DNA of 64,000 nt from Periplaneta americana (taxonomy: Eukaryota; Arthropoda; Insecta; Blattodea; Blattidae): contig NC_091127.1 of assembly GCF_040183065.1 (NCBI RefSeq), positions 108,689,834-108,753,833 on the forward strand, in the 5' to 3' direction. The translations under genes were made by a program, and so were the position numbers. The notes beneath the pieces were generated by a model, which saw nothing but the letters and a program-made list of their open reading frames with translations, was not told where the DNA came from and did not search any database. The stretch's first letter is position 1. Each line of letters begins with the position of its first letter. Shown one piece after another: positions 57,814 to 64,000 of this stretch.

Positions 57814-58235
57814 TCATTAAGCTCAGTAAAACAATACATCAAGCAACTACAAAAAAAATAATCACCAACAAGAATTGGACATAAACATTTCGCAACAACG
57901 TAGAAAATTACTAAAGGATATACTTCCTGAACCCAGAAGACTAGCAGTTGCAAGCAGTTAACACTAAACATGACATCCTGGGTAAACACCTCCAATGTCC
58001 TGGCATCCTGCCATCATCAGCCTGCATTTTGTGCCATCGATAGGAAGACATGGACAGGCATCTTGCAAAATGCCCTGCTCTGAAATCCTCCAAGGAAATC
58101 GACCACTACTGCGAAGCCAGAGCCTGAATGTTTCTGATTATTTAATTCGTAGTTTTGTTCATCACTTTATTCTCCCTCAGTCAATGATTGTAAATATCAT
58201 GTACTAGCCATTAGACAAATATTAAATAAAATGTA

Positions 58236-58652
58236 TAGTTTTCTAAATGTTTTATCTGAATTCTGTTTCTTTTATAATAATCTTATTATTTTCAGATAGG
58301 TCTATTTCTATGATCTATGTTTTATAATTACTGTATTTATATCGCTTCTTTTCCTTATTTTGTTATAGGCCTATATGTAGGCCTACAGTTACAAATTTTT
58401 ATGTATTCTGATAAGTTATTGTAATAATAAAATTATTATAAAAATTGTCACAAACCACCTTTGTAAATAGAGGCAGTTCTAGCCTGGAGCTGGGGGAGGG
58501 GCCCAGACCCTCCTAGTTTTAATGAAATAGTTATTTTAAAATTCCTTAATTAGTGCTGAATAAATTCCTCATTTACTTGATATAAAGCAAACTAATGAAT
58601 TTAATTAACTTAATTTCACATTAATTTTAAAGTTTTATTTATTCTATATATA
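58236..58652. other. Intergenic, nothing recognised
   Basis: AT-rich. No coding signal. Confidence 0.4.
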
Positions 58653-59142
58653 GTCCGACCATCGGATCTGTGCCCCCATAAGATATGCGAACTGAACCTT
58701 AATTCCTTTTCAGCCTCGGCAATTCATTTCTCCCCCTGTATTCCTATTTCTCTCCCCCACTACTCACAATTTTGAGCCTTCTTGCGGGACAGTTTATTTG
58801 CACTTGCAGTCCAGTGTTGTCAACGCAACATGAATACTGCAGCACGGAGTGGTGAAAGAAATATTATTAAGCAAGTAATAGCATTTTGCGTAAGTCAATC
58901 AGTGTCATTAGACTACTTAAATTAAATTATGAATAAGTAATAATTAACCTTACAGTATTATAAGCAATATTCAAGAGACATGACACTGTTTGACAGAAAT
59001 TTGGCAACATCCCTATTCGGCAAGGTTAGTGGCCTGCTGTTTGACGTAGTGGGAGAGAAACGGGTGGAATGGGGTGAGTACAGGCGTTAACTTTTCCAAG
59101 AACGACGACAGTGCTGAAGGGGCAACGATCCGATGGTCCGAC
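58653..59142. mobile_element. Non-autonomous TIR element, about 490 bp
   Basis: Perfect 16-bp inverted ends GTCCGACCATCGGATC / GATCCGATGGTCCGAC, followed by related TGCCCC words. No coding capacity. Confidence 0.75.
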
Positions 59143-59157
59143 AATACTGTCACTTAA

Positions 59158-59379
59158 CTCCAAAACCTCGCAACTCGCTCGGATGTCGATTTTCACTTTT
59201 TGTGCATTTTGAAAGAAGTGTATTCACAGAGAAAGAAATGAAGTGGTTCGTAGTCAATATTAGCGCTAGTATTTTAAATTAAGCTTCATTGCTTTGTCAG
59301 TAGATGGATCTGTGGATATACTTTCAAAAACGCGCAAAGTGTGAAAATCGACATCCGAGCGAGTTACGAGGTTTTGTAA
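59158..59379. mobile_element. TTAA-flanked MITE, 222 bp
   Basis: TTAA at both borders (59154-59157, 59380-59383). Inverted arms CAAAACCTCGCAACTCGCTC and CAAAACCTCGTAACTCGCTC continue as GGATGTCGATTTTCAC. TTAA target use suggests the piggyBac superfamily. Confidence 0.8.
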
Positions 59380-59414
59380 TTAAGATAACGATAACATATA
59401 CAGTTTATTTACAT

Positions 59415-59868
59415 TTATGGCTTTAAGGAATCCGGAGGTGCATTGCCGCCCTCACATAACCCCACCATCGGTCCCTATCCTGTGCAAGATTAATCCAGTC
59501 TCTATCATCATGATCCATCTTCCTCAAATCCATTTTAATATTGTCCTCCAATCTACGTCTCGGCCTCCCCAAGAGTCTTTTTCCCTCCGGCTTCCCAACT
59601 AACACTCTATAAGCATTTCTGGATTCGCCCATACGTGCCACATGCCCTGCCCATCTCAAACATCTGGATTTAATGTTCCTAATTAGCCTATGTCAGGTGA
59701 AGAATACAAAGCGTGCAGTTCTGCGTTGTATAACTTTCTTCATTCTCCTGTAACTTCATCCCTCTTAGCCCCAAATATTTTCCTAAGAACCTTATTCTCA
59801 AATACTCAGGAGCTCTGCCCCTCTCTTAAAGTGAGAATCCAAATTTCACAACCATACAGAACAACCAT
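59415..59868 (-). mobile_element. 5'-truncated RTE-like LINE fragment
   Basis: 78-residue open frame [20 protein letters not shown] ... [20 protein letters not shown], preceded by decayed sequence matching [18 protein letters not shown] short insertion near 59,685 and base changes break the frame. The AAGT tail is not evident. Confidence 0.9.
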
Positions 59869-60494
59869 ACCTACCTATCGACCAAAATGCGTACATGCAA
59901 GGTATACCAAAAGCCTCAACTAACCAAACCTAACCTGTCACCGATACTCGATCTTGTGAAAACTTGCTTACTCTGTATGTACCCACCAAAGAGATTACAT
60001 GCAAGGCATGCGATCCCATCTTTCCACCGGCCACCACTTTCACAGGAACTTTCCACCCTTATTTCGGTGTGAAATTGGTGCCGGCACTCAATTTTGCTTT
60101 TGTTTGCGGTACATATAACTCGCCTAGAAGCCAACTACATACGAGTATACGTTCGCACCTTCGTTGCAACGCAACGCAATTGTACAGAATTACTTCAACG
60201 TTAACATATAACTGTGTAACGTAATTTAGGTTCAAATCTTACCTGCACGTATACTACACGTTGTTCGGCCAACTTGTTATTTGACATGTTGTTAAACATA
60301 ATCTTTATGCGAAAAACACATTTAATACAAAAATATAATCTGAGACAATAGCTATTTTCATGAATTCATTACCTTAATATTAAAGCAGAGCAACAAAATC
60401 GTAAATTAAATCACATTCTGCAACTTCCTCTAATAATGCTGCACTCCTGCAGCTTCTTCGTAAACAAAACACAAATAGGTACTTTTTTTTAAAT
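59869..60494. other. Intergenic, with a TAACC-rich word
   Basis: CAACTAACCAAACCTAACCT at 59,917 recurs inverted at about 61,388-61,410 together with a nearby ATGCAAGGTA word. No gene identified. Confidence 0.4.
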
Positions 60495-60751
60495 CAGCGT
60501 ATTCCGAATCTCACCGGTGAGCAATCCGATGGCATCACGGTGTTCAGAATTCCACCGATGACGTCATTGATGCTCCACCGGTGTCGCACCGGTGCCATCA
60601 ACTTGCAGAGGTGATGGCAGTCTCCATCAGCCGCCATCAGTGAATCTGATTGGTTCTTGTATAGGGCGGGAATTAGCAGACGAATGACATCGTGCACTGT
60701 TGTGTCATGGCGGTGTGTTCTGCTTTAGTTCTGCTGCATTGTTTGTAATGA

Positions 60752-62752
60752 GCACAACCAGAGCCTTCTTTAGTTACAAGCCGGGGCCATACGTCGGCAA
60801 CACTGTAATTATCTGTCACCCGGAGGCTGACCGTACAGTACACGTGTTTGTGCTAATGCCGATTTCCAATGTAAATTAATGTTACAATATAAGTGTGTGT
60901 CGATGGAATTATGTTTGCGGTCGTACCAAACGTTAATTGTTGATGTATTATAAACTAAATGCGTGTTGGTGATAAAAAAAAAAAACAAGACAATAAATGA
61001 AAATAAAATGGTTGCAGTCTTTGGGAATTTTTACGGTTATGGATGACAAAGTAATTGACTATTCTATTAAATATTGTATAACCACATTTTTATATTCTTA
61101 TTTGTGATTTGTGTGTATCAGAATTCTAGTCAAACTGTTGGGTCTCGCCTGCTATATCAATAAAGTTACGCCGTTGGTTTTCAAAGTCATTGTAAACAGC
61201 TGTTTTGTGATCCCATAAATGTTGCAGTTTTGTTGAAGATTCGGAATGCCTGCTATACGTCAGAACTATCCATAATTTGTACATGCATATAATCACTTTG
61301 TTGGTTTGGTCAATGTTACTTATGTCCCGCCCACTATAGAGACATAGGCCAATTTTACACATATTTAGTATAACTTGTTGCTTCTTTGACAGGTTAGGTT
61401 TGGTTAGTTTAGGTTTGTGTTATAGCCTACCTTGCATATACGATTATAGCGCAACATTGGCAGTGATAAAAGTGAAATATTTGTTCAGTAAGCGTTGGAT
61501 ACTCTATATTCACCCACTTGGTATTTACAGGATTTAAAGTCCACTGAGTTTACGCTAATTGATACATACATGTACTTAATACATAATGTTGCGTTTTGTT
61601 ACGTATTATGTTGAAGGGATGTGTTTTCATTTTTTCATAGATTGTTTTACTTGGCTTAACTGTATTTACATCCTCATACTTTTATTATAATAGGAATGTC
61701 AATAGTTTCTTCTGTTTACATTTTATTTTAGGCCTATTTGCATAATTCACATTCTTAGCTTGTTTTCTGTAGTTATATTTATTTAAAATTATATTTTAAA
61801 AAGTTTATAACAAATAATTTAGGATAACAGTATTGTTATGGTGACTAGCCAGGTTCGAACTAAAACTGGCTTTCTGGACATCTGAAATATTTATAGAAAA
61901 GCACGACATAATCACATGAAATTAAAATGCATATGATATCCTACACCTTTCATGTCAGAGGTAAAACAACATTAAGCGGCAAAACATTGTCAATTTACTA
62001 GCCACATAATGGTTAATTGATTGGAATAGGGTATTGCGAAAGTACGTCATTATTTTATTTATTTTTGGTACAAGTAACATTTCTTTAAGTATTTATTTAT
62101 TTTCCCTTGTACCATCAATAAAAAAACAAGTATGTTTTTATTTTTATTTTTTAAATTATAAGTGTAGTTGCTACGACACATAGGCACACAGCACTTTCTA
62201 GGCATATGAAATATTTGTAGAAAAACACGATAGATAATCGCAGAAGATAATATTAAAATATATCCTAAACCTTTCACAGATGAAACACCATTAAGTCGCA
62301 AAACATTGTCAATTTGCTAGCCACAAATTTGTTAACTGAATGGAACTTAAGAATACTGCGTAGGAACTTACGTCTTTATTGCATTATTGATTTTATTATT
62401 TTCGGTGCAAGGAATATCTTTTTTATTTATTTATTTACCTTCGTACTATCAATAAAAACATGTTTTTTTTTAATTATTTTAAGTGGCAGCCTTTGTATGT
62501 AAGTAGCCTACTTACGCCGTATTCTGAAGTATAGCTAATTGATTGCAATAAAACACTATTTTCGAACCCGTAATAATTTACATCACTACTCTGAATCTTG
62601 ATCTTACCTTTGTGCATGAAGTAATATTGAAAAAATACGCGTTACGTATAACGAAAGCAATGAGCAAACACAATATCACTCTAAAATCTCTCGCCTCCAC
62701 TCTGCGTTGCCAAACCTACCCATGCCCCGGCTTGTAACTAAAGAAGGCTCTG
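60752..62752. mobile_element. Nested element with 29-bp TIRs and THAP-like coding
   Basis: Ends read inward as CAGAGCCTTCTTTAGTTACA, then AGCCGGGGC; a 7-bp duplication GCACAAC flanks it. The minus strand holds a THAP-zinc-finger-like start (MPRKCCVPMCRSNY near 62,200) and, further along, IWNHK-type sequence (HLWDHKTAVYNDFENQRRNF near 61,190) like a MADF domain. THAP plus 7-8 bp duplications would fit a P-element-type transposon; this is inference. Confidence 0.6.
61846..62473. repeat. Diverged tandem duplication, about 310-bp unit
   Basis: 61,846-62,150 and 62,165-62,473 share order and many words (GAAATATTTATAGAAAA / GAAATATTTGTAGAAAA, GCAAAACATTGTCAATTT, TACTATCAATAAAA). Only the second copy keeps the THAP-like start. 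Confidence 0.75.
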
Positions 62753-63279
62753 GCACAACGTAAAAACAATATGTTAATGGCTTATGAGCGAACATGTCAA
62801 CGGACCAGTTATTACTACCGGTTCAAGAAATAAGTTGTTTATGATCTCTTTTCTTTGAACGAGATGGCAGTACGAAAATTTCGCACAGATAACCACTTAC
62901 ACGGTCGCCATGACAGCTCGATTCTTCCAACAGTTGTTTTCGTTGCAACGTGACGTCATTGATGCCAACGGACCGGTGAGATTCGGAATACGCTGGTGCG
63001 ATTTTTTTAAAGCGCTTCATTTATTGCTGCAGCAAGAAGAGGATCGAAAAAACGCAATTCGGCCAGCTGACTGTAAAATGGTGGACAATTAATATTGGCT
63101 GCTATTACTGGAGTAATAAATTTAACCTTAAAAAACCGAACATGTTAAGTATTTTCGACTGCTATGATAATGACATGAGATTATTAATATTATTAGACGA
63201 TTTTAACAATAATAAACGTTGCTAAAGACCAAAACACCCATTCCGCCATTATGGATTGTGCAGCAAACTCGTAAAGCGA

Positions 63280-63570
63280 TCAGATGCCGAATCTCAGCTC
63301 TGAGCAATCAGATGGCAACACGGCAACGAGTTAGAAAGAGATCTCTTTCTAACGGTGTTCCCAATTTCAGCGATGATGTCAAAAAGCGTATTCCGAATCT
63401 CAACGCTGAGCAATCTCAAGCATCACGGTGTTCCGAATTTCAACGATGACGTCACTGATGCTCCACCGGTGTCGCACAGGTTCCATCGGCTTGTAAGGGT
63501 GATGGCAGTCTCCATCAGCCACCATCAGTGAATCTGATTGGTTCTTATATAGGGCGGAAATTAATAATAA
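63280..63570. repeat. Tandem copies of the CCGAATCTCA block, with a perfect palindrome
   Basis: Two diverged copies of the unit found at 60,497-60,690 (63,280-63,380 partial and 63,387-63,570). A 22-bp perfect palindrome, TTAGAAAGAG/CTCTTTCTAA around AT, lies at 63331-63352. Confidence 0.7.
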
Positions 63571-63656
63571 CATTGAAAATCGCACCCGAACGGGCAATTT
63601 TAAAATTATAGCTTATTTCTGTTCAGTGGCATAGTCTTTCAGAGAGCTCACTCTCT

Positions 63657-63985
63657 TTACACTTCGAAGTGGTAGGTGTCACACTTTCGTCCACATAGTT
63701 CACACACACAATCTTCTTTCGGGTGGTGCGATTTCTTTTCAACGCACAGTTTACCGTGGAAGCCATGGACTGCCAGGTGCGTCAGTGCATGTCTCAGGTC
63801 GAAATTAGCCTTCTCCCAGCTTCTCTCCACCATAGCTGCTGTTCCATAGAAAGCTGGATCGATTTCTTCTCTCTTCATTTTTCGCTCCTGTATCTCTCTT
63901 TCTGCATTCCCCGTATTGGTAAGGTTACCATGAGAAGAAATTCTATAGGAGGACATGGAATTTAAAATAAGAGGATATAGCTGAA
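63657..63985 (-). CDS. Candidate exon of an unidentified gene
   Basis: Open frame of 99 residues from the ATG at 63,956, and open back to a TTTTTTCAG acceptor-like site at 63,981. Reads REEIDPAFYGTAAMVERSWE, KANFDLRHALTHLAVHGFHG, KLCVEKKSHHPKEDCVCELC and GRKCDTYHFEV. The balanced composition, the CVCELCGRKC cysteine cluster and a possible donor (GAAGT|GTAAAG) at its end look like genuine coding sequence, unlike the transposon debris around it. I do not recognise the family. It may start here or continue from beyond 64,000. Confidence 0.5.
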
Positions 63986-64000
63986 AAAAGGAGGGCTTTT

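Larger units (their letters stand above)
53545..58235 (+). mobile_element. RNase H-bearing LINE, 5'-truncated, split by a hAT element
   Basis: Plus strand. RT part: WETILLWMNKIWQTGIIPAH, KAMIIFILKKDKDPSHIQNY, TNEQVGFRTNSSTNQQVTKL, ILTAIFVDFSTAFDSVRKEQ, GVPQGAATSCTLFNIYVNDL, MYADDFSLLD. A region of foreign-looking or decayed sequence follows (54,240-54,470), then LTWKPQHLKEQFIKHLTTLT and the connection domain, RNase H (YWIRIYTDGSKTDPKGNVGA and EIEAIHVALNQLL), a 2,078-bp insertion, and the rest of RNase H (VLQWIPGHCNLLHGNEQDDT) with a terminal CAIDRKTWTGIL region. Several stops; inactive. Confidence 0.9.
60495..63000. mobile_element. Outer TIR element with CAGCGTATTCCGAATCTCAC ends
   Basis: Left end 60,497 and right end about 62,997 are inverted copies of CAGCGTATTCCGAATCTCAC followed by CGGT. 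The left end is followed by a 190-bp block with TGACGTCA and TGATTGGTTCTTGTATAGGG that is repeated directly at 63,387-63,570. Another element is nested inside. Confidence 0.65.

Noticed and set aside
57525-57995. 156-residue minus-strand open frame
   Set aside because: Antisense to the resumed LINE RNase H and crosses the hAT border.

Overview
This AT-rich window comes from an animal nuclear genome. The mix of elements points to an insect, most likely a cockroach (Blattodea). The reason is a family of 5'-truncated RTE-like LINE copies whose C-terminal reading frame ([19 protein letters not shown] type, with an AAGT-repeat 3' tail) I recall from American cockroach gene predictions. The species call is inference.

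The main host gene is the 5' two thirds of DROSHA, the nuclear RNase III of the Microprocessor. It lies on the minus strand from about 41,585 down to about 4,333. Nine coding exons can be placed, and the phases of all eight junctions between them agree. The first exon encodes a very large proline-rich plus RS-rich N-terminus (680 codons). The next eight carry the linker and the central domain, including [17 protein letters not shown] and FHFMPRFVR. About 1,083 residues are covered. Both RNase III domains and the dsRNA-binding domain must lie beyond position 1. The introns are packed with transposable elements.

Layout from left to right. 494-4,014: a nested, palindromic mariner structure in DROSHA intron 9. 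4,333-18,006: exons 9 to 5, with LINE and SINE fragments, a twin-primed LINE, a 147-bp perfect-type hairpin (intron 7) and a TIR element. 18,007-22,472: a LINE tail, a hAT-like element, an RTE copy and exon 4. 22,473-30,263 (intron 3): SINEs, a TIR element with iterated end motifs holding a LINE, a small hAT and an RTE copy. 30,264-30,892: exons 3 and 2. 30,893-39,523 (intron 1): a SINE with a clean target duplication, transposon debris and a deleted hAT ending 90 bp from the exon 1 donor. 39,524-41,585: exon 1.

Upstream of DROSHA, 42,280-46,885 is an I/R1-like LINE that has lost its RT core. 47,960-48,935 is a tandem array of a 285-bp unit, each with a tRNA-like Pol III head. 53,545-58,235 is a LINE split by a hAT element that itself holds an RTE fragment. 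58,650-63,570 holds TIR elements, one with a THAP-like zinc finger start. At 63,657-63,985 there is a candidate host exon of unknown function.

Apart from DROSHA and that candidate exon, almost every recognisable reading frame is transposon-derived and broken. All calls were made by reading the sequence and by memory of protein families; no search was run.
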